Below are positions 31,971-39,434 of a DNA stretch of 44,907 nt, piece by piece. The notes under the pieces were generated by a model. It saw only the letters and a list, made by a program, of their open reading frames with translations, searched no databases and had not been told where the DNA came from. A program made the position numbers and the translations under genes. The stretch spans positions 1 to 44,907 of IMG/VR virus record IMGVR_UViG_3300036846_000760. One strand, written 5' to 3'. The stretch is from a virus. The first letter of the stretch is position 1; every line of letters starts with the position of its first letter.

Positions 31971-33107
31971 TTATTCCGCGGCCTCCGGCATTGTCTCGCG
32001 GAAGTCCACGGCGGCGCGTGTGTCGCTGGGAATGTGTACAGCGTAGTGCCTGAGCACGACTTCGACCGTGTCGCACAGCACGTCGGCGACATGCGGAATC
32101 GGCACGCCCGCCTGTACGGCCAGGGTCGCCCAGGTGCGGCGCAGGTCGTGCTTGCCGGTCTTCGGGTATGGGGTCTTGCGGACCCACGCGCGGAACGATT
32201 TGGCGATGACGCCGTCGCTGTCGAGGACGTAGTCCGATTTGCGTTCGCCGTAGGCGCGCTTGAGGATCGGCATCAGGCGTTTGGAGATGGCGATCACGCC
32301 GCGCCGCTTCTTGGTGACGGTCCTCCCCGGCGCGCGGAAATCAATCGTGCCGGAATGGAAATCGACGCGGTCCCACGTCAGGCCCTCGATGGCTTCCGTG
32401 CGTGCCGCCGTGTCGAGGGCAATGCAGACGAAACGCGTGATGCGCGACAGTCGTTTGCTGCGTTTCCTGCGGGCCGTATGTTCCAGGGCGAGCTGATGGA
32501 AGTGTGCTTCTTCGTTGCGCTTGAGATAGTAGCCGCGCCCTGCCTTGCCTCTGGGGATTTTGAATTTCGGGATGTCCTCGAGTTTCAGACCCAATTTCCT
32601 GGCCAGCTTAGCGTCGTCGCGGACATGGTAGAACGCGGCGCGCAGTATCGAGAGTTCGCGATTGGACGACGTGGCGTTGACGCCGTTCGTCTTGAACATG
32701 GTCTGCCTGACGCGAGCGATCCTGAAGTTCTCGATCACGCGCGGCTCGGCGCGTTCGATCTTGTAGTTGCGCAAAGCGTTCGCATCGATTTCGCCGATGC
32801 GCCTGTCGCCGAGATAGAGCTGCAGCACCTTCAGGTTTTCGAGAGTGGTGTTATAGTCGCCGTCGCGGCCCAGTATTTCAGCGCGGTACTCGGCGATGAT
32901 GTCGGAGACGAGCGGTGAAGCGGTGATTTCGGCGATCATTTTGTCCGCGCGTTTCCAGTCCGCGAAATATGCCTCTGCCTCAGTGCGATCTTTGCAACGC
33001 GTTGACTGGCTGCGCGTGAGGTATCGTTTCTCGGTTTTTTCTGTCCACACGATTGCCCAGTAACCGGTGTCGGCGAGCTTGAGTTCGGGGTTGAGTTTGT
33101 CTGACAT
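31971..33107 (-). CDS. int: tyrosine recombinase, phage integrase
   Basis: The 378-residue product has an N-terminal arm-type/SAM-like part (about 60-170) and a catalytic domain with R236 (DTAARTEAIEGL), lysines K267-K268 in the beta-hairpin, H320-DLR-R323 (KHDLRRTWATL), and Y355 (VVLRHYAVH). The usual second His (as in LGH) is replaced by Asp346 in VLCDT, so the catalytic set is R-K-H-R-D-Y. It integrates and excises phage DNA at att sites. ATG 33107 is the chosen start; a longer frame to 33227 overlaps the excisionase-like gene. A terminator follows. Confidence 0.9.
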   Translation of the reverse strand: MSDKLNPELKLADTGYWAIVWTEKTEKRYLTRSQSTRCKDRTEAEAYFADWKRADKMIAEITASPLVSDIIAEYRAEILGRDGDYNTTLENLKVLQLYLGDRRIGEIDANALRNYKIERAEPRVIENFRIARVRQTMFKTNGVNATSSNRELSILRAAFYHVRDDAKLARKLGLKLEDIPKFKIPRGKAGRGYYLKRNEEAHFHQLALEHTARRKRSKRLSRITRFVCIALDTAARTEAIEGLTWDRVDFHSGTIDFRAPGRTVTKKRRGVIAISKRLMPILKRAYGERKSDYVLDSDGVIAKSFRAWVRKTPYPKTGKHDLRRTWATLAVQAGVPIPHVADVLCDTVEVVLRHYAVHIPSDTRAAVDFRETMPEAAE

Positions 33108-33280
33108 GATGTTGTTAGTCCTTCGATGTATTGCGTGAGGTCGATCAGAGGTATGCGCACCGGGCGTCCCGGCAGAAAGCGCAGCAGCTTCTGCGATCTC
33201 AGCCGGTGAACGGTACGCACCGAGCACCGCAGGATCAGCGCGGCCTCGGCTTGGGTGACCAGTGCGATAGGATCAGACAT
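32936..33280 (-). CDS. xis: excisionase-like HTH protein overlapping integrase
   Basis: The first 55 residues (ALVTQAEAALILRCSVRTVH..., then FLPGRPVRIPLIDLTQYIEG) are a MerR/HTH_17-type winged helix typical of excisionases, which bend att DNA to direct excision. The frame runs on for another 57 residues (TTSCQTNSTPNSSSP...) in a different frame from the integrase N-terminus, overlapping it by 172 bases. That tail may be a by-product of overlap. The gene is 9 bases past the repressor stop, so all three leftward genes probably share one transcript. Confidence 0.7.
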   Translation of the reverse strand: MSDPIALVTQAEAALILRCSVRTVHRLRSQKLLRFLPGRPVRIPLIDLTQYIEGLTTSCQTNSTPNSSSPTPVTGQSCGQKKPRNDTSRAASQRVAKIALRQRHISRTGNARTK

Positions 33281-33289
33281 CGCGCGGGC

Positions 33290-33817
33290 TTATCTGTGTT
33301 TCAGCGCGGCCTGCACAGCCTCGCGTTTTCTGTCGCGGTGATTGCTGATCAGACCGGCGATGGTGATGGCGAGATCGAGGCTGACGACCGAGCGGAGCTG
33401 CAGCAGCACGGTGTCGGTGCCGCTGATGGCCTTGATCTCCAGCTCGGGGCTCGCCTGCTCGACGTGTGAGGACATCGCATGCGGCGCGAGTTCCGCAACT
33501 GGGATCTCGAGGGCAGCCGCCAGTTTGGTCAAGTTGGCGTGATCGGGCATGACGAGACCGCGCACGTAGGTCGAGATGCGGTCCTTGCCGACCGGGTGCT
33601 CGTAGCCCTTCTTGTCGGTGCGGTGTTCGTTCCAGACGCGCCGCGCCAGCTCGGCCTGTGACCAGCCGCGCTCTATGAGGGCGTGCTGGAGCCTGCGTGC
33701 AAATTCCTGGCGGGGCGTCATCATCGGGGTTTCGAGGTGCGGCACCGGCGGCTCGACCGGAGTCGAGCGTGGTGGCGGCGGCGGGGGGGTATTTTTGGTG
33801 GTGCGGCGCGAAGCCAT
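33290..33817 (-). CDS. CI-like repressor with XRE helix-turn-helix
   Basis: The 175-residue product has a disordered Pro-rich N-terminus (residues 1-32), an XRE HTH (FARRLQHALIERGWSQAELA at 39-58; recognition region KDRISTYVRGLVMPD at 78-92) with an unusual insertion (about 62-78, VWNEHRTDKKGYEHPVG) between the two helices, and a C-terminal part suited to oligomerisation (LQLRSVVSLDLAITIAGLI). No LexA-like S24 protease domain is seen, so induction may not be by self-cleavage. It faces the Cro-like gene across a 277-bp gap. ATG 33817 follows AAAGGAA. Confidence 0.75.
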   Translation of the reverse strand: MASRRTTKNTPPPPPPRSTPVEPPVPHLETPMMTPRQEFARRLQHALIERGWSQAELARRVWNEHRTDKKGYEHPVGKDRISTYVRGLVMPDHANLTKLAAALEIPVAELAPHAMSSHVEQASPELEIKAISGTDTVLLQLRSVVSLDLAITIAGLISNHRDRKREAVQAALKHR

Positions 33818-34094
33818 TGCAAGCGTTCCTTTGGTGGTGGTTTGGGCCGTATGACTGATTTCGTAGGGACATCACCACAAAATCAATCACACACCTACAA
33901 ATACGATCACGCCATGAACGCGTAAAGTCAAAACGCGACAAAAGGCGACAAAATCGACTCATCTCATGGTTTTCGCGGTGGACAAACTACAGGGTTGCCG
34001 CCTAGCTTTCAGTCGATTTCCTACGCCGATTCGCTGGGAGCGTCGAACGAAGCCGCAGCCCAGAGTAGAACAGCATCCTTAGGTAGGTGCTCCC
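33818..34094. promoter_or_regulatory. lysogeny switch region between repressor and Cro-like genes
   Basis: This 277-bp divergent gap holds candidate operators: TTTCGTAGG (33859-33867, shared with three sites at 1282-1445), two tandem CGACAAAA copies (33936-33943, 33946-33953) and a 9-bp inverted pair AAATCGACT (33951-33959) / AGTCGATTT (34011-34019). On the minus strand TTGACT near 33930 could be the -35 of the repressor promoter. No strong -10 box was identified for the rightward promoter. Confidence 0.55.
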
Positions 34095-34343
34095 ATGGCG
34101 CGTAATGCCGGTCCCGAGTGGCGCTATTCCGCCCTTCTCAACGCGTTCGGCTACGACCGGGACGTGGCCGACGCGATCAAGGCGGCAGGTTTCGAGCCGC
34201 CGCCGATCCGCACCATCTCCGGCTGGCGGGCGCGTAACAGCGTCCCCGCCAAATGGGCGCCGCTGATGATCCTTCTCGGCATCGAACGCGGCTATGTAAC
34301 GCACATCCGCCGCCTGTTGAAAAAAGCGGAGGCGAGTCGATGA
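34095..34343 (+). CDS. Cro-like small DNA-binding protein, 82 aa
   Basis: The product (MARNAGPEWRYSALLNAFGY...) contains a helix-turn-helix-like segment: DRDVADAIKAAGFEPPPIRT followed by ISGWRARNSVPAKWAPLMIL (residues about 21-60). The 'I-x-x-W-R-x-R-x-x-V-P' recognition helix resembles Cro/YdaS and Carph-isopro-type regulators. As the first rightward gene opposite the repressor it probably turns off lysogenic transcription. It ends in an ATGA overlap with the next gene. Confidence 0.65.
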   Translation: MARNAGPEWRYSALLNAFGYDRDVADAIKAAGFEPPPIRTISGWRARNSVPAKWAPLMILLGIERGYVTHIRRLLKKAEASR

Positions 34344-34930
34344 CCCCCATCGTGGTCGACATCAACGGCCGGCCGGTGGTGTCGCAGCTCCCGGTGTACT
34401 GCTCGCCCGACGACCTGAGCGGCCTCGCCAATACGCTGCCGCCGACGCCGCTGATCTATGCGCACAGCCCCTACGCGGACCCGGTCAACGAGATGTGGCT
34501 GGACGACGTGACGCCGCTGATCGGCCAGCTCGCCGCCGACACATGCACCCTCTTCATCTGGTCGAGGCTGAAGCGTCTCCACGCGACCAACGAGCTGATC
34601 GCAGCGTGGGGGTTCCGCCACATCGGGCCGGTCGGTGCGTGGACGGTCGAAGACACGCCTGCGATGGACAGCGACATCCTGCTGCTGGCCGTCAAGCGTC
34701 AGCCGATCCATTTGCAAAACATCAGGATCGGCAGCGTGCATTCGATCCTGGCCGACGACACCGGGATCAAGCCGGAGAGTTTCCGCAACGACATCATGCG
34801 TTCCACCCACCGCGCCGGGTTGGAGCTGTTCGCGCCGGAGGCATCGCCGGGGTGGGTGTCGTGGGGCTGGTCGATCCCGAAGAACGATTTTATCCGCAGC
34901 GTGCACTATGCGGTGGGATGGACCCGATGA
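34340..34930 (+). CDS. degenerate MT-A70-like methyltransferase
   Basis: The 196-residue product aligns by eye with phage MT-A70 adenine methyltransferases: LIYAHSPYADP (38-48), CTLFIWSRL (69-77), NELIAAWGFRHIGPVGAWTV (84-103), a central DILLLAVKRQP (112-122), and a C-terminal RAGLELFAPEASPGWVSWGW (158-177). However the catalytic DPPW motif is absent: the matching places read HSPY (42-45) or DPVN (47-50), and the segment after it is shortened. It may bind DNA or S-adenosylmethionine without methylating, or be a dead duplicate. ATG 34340 overlaps the Cro-like stop. Confidence 0.6.
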   Translation: MTPIVVDINGRPVVSQLPVYCSPDDLSGLANTLPPTPLIYAHSPYADPVNEMWLDDVTPLIGQLAADTCTLFIWSRLKRLHATNELIAAWGFRHIGPVGAWTVEDTPAMDSDILLLAVKRQPIHLQNIRIGSVHSILADDTGIKPESFRNDIMRSTHRAGLELFAPEASPGWVSWGWSIPKNDFIRSVHYAVGWTR

Positions 34931-35385
34931 CGATCCTTGCCGTCGATCCCGGCCTGAGCGGGGCTTACGTCGTGATGGACGACGATACGACGGTGGTCGA
35001 TATCGGCGATCTGCCGACCGTCGCGAAGGACATCGACGGCGCGGCGCTGGCGCGCATGATCCGCAATTACGCGCCCCGGCTCGCGATCGTGGAGCGCGTC
35101 GCCTCGATGCCCAAGCAGGGCGTCGCCTCGACGTTCCGGTTCGGCCTCTCGACCGGCGTCGTGCATGGCGTGATCCAGGCCCTCGACGTGCCGCTGATGC
35201 TGGTCACACCGCAGCTCTGGAAGAAGTATTTCCGGCTTGGTCCCGACAAGGAAAAGGCACGATTGCTGGCTGTGCAGCGGTTCCCTGATTGCGCCGCGCT
35301 GACGCGCAAGAAAGACCACGGACGCGCGGAGGCGCTCTTGATCGCGCTGTGGCACAACGAGGCACAGCACCGCGAGGCGCAATGA
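34927..35385 (+). CDS. RuvC-like Holliday-junction resolvase
   Basis: The 152-residue product has the RuvC/RNase H pattern: AVDPGLSGAYVVMDDD (D7), LAIVERVASMPKQGV (E56), LVTPQLWKKYF (92-102) and KKDHGRAEALLIALW (D130, E135). These acidic residues form the two-metal active site that nicks four-way junctions, resolving branched DNA for packaging. ATG 34927 overlaps the upstream stop as ATGA, and its own stop overlaps the next small frame. Position in the early operon fits recombination. Confidence 0.85.
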   Translation: MTILAVDPGLSGAYVVMDDDTTVVDIGDLPTVAKDIDGAALARMIRNYAPRLAIVERVASMPKQGVASTFRFGLSTGVVHGVIQALDVPLMLVTPQLWKKYFRLGPDKEKARLLAVQRFPDCAALTRKKDHGRAEALLIALWHNEAQHREAQ

Positions 35386-35504
35386 ACGTGTGGAACGTTG
35401 TTTTTGAGAACATGTGCGCGCTCACGATCAAGTCGGGGCGGAGGCCAAGAAGGGTATGGCTTCGAATTTGGAATCTATTCTTTTGGTGGCCACGGAGTCA
35501 TTGA
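35382..35504 (+). CDS. small basic/aromatic protein, 40 aa
   Basis: A 40-residue frame starts at ATG 35382 in an ATGA overlap with the resolvase stop and ends at TGA 35502-35504, overlapping the HNH start as TGATG. The peptide (MNVWNVVFENMCALTIKSGR...) is rich in Trp, Arg and Phe and could be membrane-associated. Both overlaps suggest coupling, but the sequence could also be a gene fragment left by HNH insertion. Low certainty. Confidence 0.35.
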   Translation: MNVWNVVFENMCALTIKSGRRPRRVWLRIWNLFFWWPRSH

Positions 35505-36019
35505 TGTCTCGTCTCATAAATGCTGGCATTAATTGCGACGCGTGCGGGTCGCAATTTCGTGGATGGAGTAGAACGCAACGATTTTGCTCGAAGGAGTGCT
35601 CCAGAGCGGGTGCTAGGGCAATCTCCAAGAAAACCGCGGAACAGTTAAAAGCATCTCGCGCGCGTAAGTTTTTCAACTATCAAATTCTCAGCGGGAAAAT
35701 TCTCCGCCCCAATAACTGTTCTGTGTGTGGAATAGAAAATAAAACTAATTCCAGAGGGTCACACACACTTCAAGCGCATCACCATCGCGGATACGACTAC
35801 CCTCTCGCCATAATCTGGTTGTGCTCAAAATGCCATACCCGGGCTGATGGGAATTATGGCGAAACCGCCGGGAACGCAAAGTTAACTGAAAAAAAGGTCC
35901 AAGAGATTCGTTGCTTATACGCGGAGGGGGAATTCATTACATCCATTGCCCCAAAATTCAATGTCGGAACGTCAACGATTTGGGAAATTGTCTCGCGACA
36001 AACATGGAAGCATACATGA
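35504..36019 (+). CDS. HNH endonuclease, probable homing element
   Basis: The 171-residue product has two zinc knuckles (C11-xx-C14 and C28-xxx-C32; C72-xx-C75), an HNH core AHHHRGYDYPLAIIWLCSKC (91-110), and a C-terminal HTH-like DNA-binding motif LTEKKVQEIRCLYAEGEFIT to about 165, as in free-standing phage homing endonucleases. The DNA is clearly AT-richer than its neighbours, and the codon use differs, so it looks newly acquired. It sits between the resolvase and a gene of unknown function. ATG 35504 follows GGAG; a longer frame starting at 35414 overlaps the 40-aa gene. Confidence 0.8.
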   Translation: MSRLINAGINCDACGSQFRGWSRTQRFCSKECSRAGARAISKKTAEQLKASRARKFFNYQILSGKILRPNNCSVCGIENKTNSRGSHTLQAHHHRGYDYPLAIIWLCSKCHTRADGNYGETAGNAKLTEKKVQEIRCLYAEGEFITSIAPKFNVGTSTIWEIVSRQTWKHT

Positions 36020-36038
36020 ATCCCTTAAGGAGAATCGA

Positions 36039-36557
36039 ATGATCGAGATCAAGGTCACGGGACAGACCAACGGCGAGATCGCGGAGAAAATCCGCATGCT
36101 CGCCGACCGGCTCAATCAATCCACCAATCCGCTCGAGGCTCTGGCGGCGATCGACGAGACCACGATCCTGGAGACGTTGCGCACCCGGCTCGAACCGCAG
36201 GGGTTCGTCGTGATCGTGAAAGAGGCACCGGGCACCCTGTCGGACGCTCCGATCCGCGCGCGCAAGGCACGCCAGGAGCTGGGTGAGGAAAACGAAGCCC
36301 TCCCCATGAGCGATACCGAGCCGTTGCCGGGGACAATGCCTGCGGAAGACATGCGCGACGGCGACAGCGTCGATCTGGAAGAGCTGAAGCGCAATACCCT
36401 TGACCGCATCCGCGCTGCCTACAAGACCCACAAGGACGCCATCGACGACATCATCGCCGAGTATGGCAAGGGCTACCTGAATTTCCCGAGCGTACCTGCG
36501 GAAAAGTTCATGGCGATCGCCGCTACGCTCGACCGCATCCTGCCGAAGGAGATGTGA
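36039..36557 (+). CDS. hypothetical early protein, 172 aa
   Basis: ATG 36039 follows TAAGGAG, so the frame starting at 35946 (inside the HNH gene) is rejected. The product has an N-terminal beta-alpha part (MIEIKVTGQTNGEIAEKIRM, a turn, then ILETLRTRLEPQGFVVIVKE), an acidic middle (EENEALPMSDTEPLPGTMPA) and a helical C-terminus (NTLDRIRAAYKTHKDAIDDI...YGKGYLNFPSVPAEKFMAIA). The C-terminal region is of a type seen next to phage recombination genes. Function unknown. Confidence 0.55.
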   Translation: MIEIKVTGQTNGEIAEKIRMLADRLNQSTNPLEALAAIDETTILETLRTRLEPQGFVVIVKEAPGTLSDAPIRARKARQELGEENEALPMSDTEPLPGTMPAEDMRDGDSVDLEELKRNTLDRIRAAYKTHKDAIDDIIAEYGKGYLNFPSVPAEKFMAIAATLDRILPKEM

Positions 36558-36558
36558 G

Positions 36559-36774
36559 GTGGACGAACGGCTTAACACTGCACTCGAAAACATGTCGGAG
36601 ATGCTTGTTGTTCGCGCCACAGATAGCCGTTCCGTCATAGCGCCGCATGAGGCTGTTGCGATCCTTCAGGCGTTGGCGCTGCATCAGATTTCAGCGAGCC
36701 TCGAATATATCGGAGAATCCCTGGCTGCGATTGAACGAGAGAAATATCTCAATGACCCAGAAAAGCCACGCTGA
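36559..36774 (+). CDS. hypothetical protein, 71 aa
   Basis: GTG 36559 follows a good GAAGGAGATGTGAG ribosome site and gives a 71-residue, mainly helical product (NTALENMSEMLVVRATDS..., HEAVAILQALALHQISASLE). Its end overlaps the DUF2800 nuclease gene by 23 bases, implying coupled translation. No family recognised; a small DNA-metabolism accessory is likely only by location. Confidence 0.5.
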   Translation: MDERLNTALENMSEMLVVRATDSRSVIAPHEAVAILQALALHQISASLEYIGESLAAIEREKYLNDPEKPR

Positions 36775-37903
36775 CGCCGCGCCATCCGCCGCATCAAGCT
36801 GGATCGCGTGTCCCGCATTCGTGACCAAGACGCGCGGGATGGAACGGCGCAGTACCATCTACGCCCGCGAGGGCACGGCGGCGCACGAAGTGGCGGCAAC
36901 ACTGCTCACGACCGGCGAAGCCCCCAAGAGCGTCACCGTCGAAGACGATGTGTTCGTCGTGGACGACGACATGATGGATGCACTGGAGCCGTATCTCCGG
37001 TTTGTGCGCGAGACCACGACCCGCACCGATTTCACCAACATCGAGACCAAGGTGTCGATCTCCGGCCTGCCCGAGCCGGTCCATGGGACTGCCGACATGA
37101 TCGCGCTGGCGCGCTGGGAGAAGACGCTCGACATCGCCGATCTGAAGTTTGGGCGCGGTGTGCCTGTGGAGGCTTCCAACAACGCCCAGATGCGCGTCTA
37201 TGCATTGGGTGCCCTGGAGGCGCTGGGTCCGTTCGAGGACGTGGCGCGCGTCCGTATGACGATTGTGCAGCCACGTATCGAGGACGGCGATGTCATCAAG
37301 AGCGAAACAATTTCGATCGATGAGCTTGCGGCCTGGAAAAACGACGTGTTCATGCCTGCAGTGTCGCGGATCGCCGCTGGTGATACAACTGAACACGCTG
37401 GCGTACATTGCCGATGGTGCCCGCGTGCCCATGAGTGTGATGAATTGCAAGCGCTCGTCGGCAAGAAAGCGATGGTGGCGTTCAATCAGGCCCCGCCGCT
37501 AGCGTCAACGATATCCGATGACGATCTTGCGCGCATCTACGACTACAGCAAGCTGATCCTGGCGTGGGTCAGCCGTGTCGAGGAGGAGATTCGCGATCGG
37601 CTCGACAAGGGCAAGACCATCCCCGGCTATCATCTCGTGCCCAAGCGCGCCATGCGGCAATGGATCGATGAAGACGCCGCCCTGCACTATCTCACCCGCA
37701 AGCTGACGCTGCCGATCATCGACATCACCAAGCTGGTCTCGCCCGCCGCCGTCGAGCGTGTGATGAAGACGCACAAGATCAAGGACGCGGCGGTCGAGGA
37801 GCTGTGGAAGAAGGAGAGCAGCGGCAGCACGATTGCGCCGATCGGCGGCCGCGCCGGTGTTCCCGCGTCACGGGACGCGAGTTTAATTTTTGAAAAAATT
37901 TAG
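36752..37903 (+). CDS. DUF2800 phage nuclease (RecB/Cas4-like)
   Basis: The 383-residue product begins PSAASSWIACPAFVTKT, a DUF2800 signature, and has RecB/Cas4-like motifs: AREGTAAHEVAATLL (first acidic/His region), VHGTADMIAL (about 115) and LDIADLKFGRGVPV (about 128-141; D and K of the GhII/QxxxY-type core). The C-terminus has CRWCPRAHEC, a cysteine cluster that could hold an iron-sulphur centre. The family is thought to process DNA ends in phage recombination. It is followed 11 bases later by the ssDNA-binding gene. Confidence 0.75.
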   Translation: MTQKSHADAAPSAASSWIACPAFVTKTRGMERRSTIYAREGTAAHEVAATLLTTGEAPKSVTVEDDVFVVDDDMMDALEPYLRFVRETTTRTDFTNIETKVSISGLPEPVHGTADMIALARWEKTLDIADLKFGRGVPVEASNNAQMRVYALGALEALGPFEDVARVRMTIVQPRIEDGDVIKSETISIDELAAWKNDVFMPAVSRIAAGDTTEHAGVHCRWCPRAHECDELQALVGKKAMVAFNQAPPLASTISDDDLARIYDYSKLILAWVSRVEEEIRDRLDKGKTIPGYHLVPKRAMRQWIDEDAALHYLTRKLTLPIIDITKLVSPAAVERVMKTHKIKDAAVEELWKKESSGSTIAPIGGRAGVPASRDASLIFEKI

Positions 37904-37914
37904 CGGAGGATTCC

Positions 37915-38661
37915 ATGTCCACGAATCTGTTCACCCCGGTTGGTTTGCTCGCGTTCCCACATCTATTCACGCCGCGTCCGCGCGCGGAGGGTAAGACACC
38001 AGACTTCAACGCCACGCTGATCTTCGACGTTGATGCACAGATGACGCCGGAATTCCGGGCGATGCAAACGGCGGTGAACGAATTGGCCCATGAGAAGGCC
38101 GCGAAATACGTACAATCGCTGACGTATCCGTGGCGTGCGGGCGCGGAAAAAGCCGAGATATATCCCGGCGTGTTCGGCAGCGACGATATATACGTCAGTC
38201 CGTGGTCGAGCTATCGCCCCGGTATCGTGGATCGCGACGGTAACTTGATCGAAGACCCTCAGGCTGTGTGGGCCGGGCAGACCGCGCGCATGCAAATCCA
38301 TCCGTTTTTTTGGGAGGTCAGTGGCAAACGGGGCATCTCATTTGGGCTCGACAACGTCCAGGTCGTTGACATTGACGGCCCGCGTCTCGATGGGCGCATA
38401 GGCGCACAGCAGGCGTTCGCGCAGGCCCCGCCGCTCTTGGGCTACGCCGGTGCACCGCGCATCATGCGACCGGCAACGCCGCGTCTGGCGACGACACGTC
38501 CAGCGCCGCCGCCGCGGCCACAACAAATGCCGGAGACACACACAACGCCGCCTGTCGGCAGCGGGCGCGTGATGGCACCGCGTCCCAGCGCCCAATCGGC
38601 AGCAGCGGATCGGTTCAATCGGCCGCTATCGGATGACATGGACGACCCGATGCCATTTTAA
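37915..38661 (+). CDS. DUF2815 single-stranded DNA-binding protein
   Basis: The 248-residue product (MSTNLFTPVGLLAFPHLFTP...) matches DUF2815 phage ssDNA-binding proteins: FNATLIFDVDAQMTPEF, YPGVFGSDDIYVSPWSSYRP, and GISFGLDNVQVVDIDG, then a Pro/Ala-rich linker (about 175-235) and an acidic tail ending DDMDDPMPF. A terminal acidic-Phe tip is the hallmark by which SSB-type proteins recruit partners. It acts in replication and recombination with the neighbouring DUF2800 nuclease. ATG 37915 follows GCGGAGG. Array 1 starts 7 bases after its stop. Confidence 0.8.
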   Translation: MSTNLFTPVGLLAFPHLFTPRPRAEGKTPDFNATLIFDVDAQMTPEFRAMQTAVNELAHEKAAKYVQSLTYPWRAGAEKAEIYPGVFGSDDIYVSPWSSYRPGIVDRDGNLIEDPQAVWAGQTARMQIHPFFWEVSGKRGISFGLDNVQVVDIDGPRLDGRIGAQQAFAQAPPLLGYAGAPRIMRPATPRLATTRPAPPPRPQQMPETHTTPPVGSGRVMAPRPSAQSAAADRFNRPLSDDMDDPMPF

Positions 38662-38667
38662 ACCCAA

Positions 38668-39406
38668 GGTCTGGTGAGGTCAGGCGGGGTGCGGCATGGC
38701 TAGGCACGGCTCGGTTCGGCGGGGTCCGGCAAGGCGTGGTTCGGTGGGGCTAGGTTTGGTTGAGCATGGTTCGGTTAGGCGTGGTGCGGCATGGCAAGGC
38801 ACGGTTTGGTGTGGTTCGGCGCGGTTAGGTCAGGTTTGGCACGGTTCGGCATGGTCTGGTCTGGTGTGGCATGGCTAGGTTCGGTTGGGTCGGGTTCGGT
38901 TAGGCACGGTGCGGCATGGCAGGGTCCGGTTCGGTTTGGTGGGGTTTGGCTAGGCGAGGTCGGGTTGGGTTTGGCGTGGAGTGGTTAGGCATGGCACGGC
39001 AGGGTGCGGTCCGGTCTGGCATGGTCTGGCTTGGTGTGCTGGGGCAGGGTTGGGTGAGGTCAGGTGCGGCGTGGCGAGGCCCGGTTTGGCATCGTCTGGT
39101 CAGGCAGGGTTAGGCGCGGTCGAGCAAGGTTAGGTTCGGTAGGGCGTGGTTGGGTGCGGTTTGGTTCGGTTTGGTTCGGTATGGCACGGTCAGGTCCGGT
39201 GAGGCACGGTCGGGCACGGCGCGGTATGGCCGGGCGTGGTTTGGCGAGATGTGCTTGGTTTGGTGCGGCACGGTCGGGCACGGCGCGGTTTGGCAGGGCT
39301 TGGTCCGGTCGGGTGAGGTGTGGCGCGGTTCGGCGCGGTCTGGTTTGGCATGGTTAGGCACGGTTAGGTCTGGTTCGGTACGGCTTGGTTCGGCGAGGCT
39401 TGGCTT
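38668..39406 (+). repeat. degenerate GGYNN pentamer array 1 (148 units)
   Basis: From 38668 to 39406 the plus strand reads as 148 head-to-tail pentamers. Of these, 142 start with GG (exceptions AGCAT, GCTGG, CGTCT, AGCAA, GATGT and a 4-base GCTT), and position 3 is C or T in all but one (GGAGT). Positions 4-5 take nearly any value. One 1-base deletion at 39253 shifts the phase; nothing else does. The array begins 7 bases after the DUF2815 stop and ends 28 bases before the next start. It has stops in all forward frames and no ribosome-site-like AGGAG. Confidence 0.95.
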
Positions 39407-39434
39407 AGTTTTCAACAACAAGAGGGATAACAAA

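Noticed and set aside
38696-39113. Forward frames within array 1 giving Gly/Arg/Val/Trp-rich peptides
   Set aside because: They follow from the repeat itself, begin at chance ATGs (GGCAT followed by GG), and lack ribosome sites.
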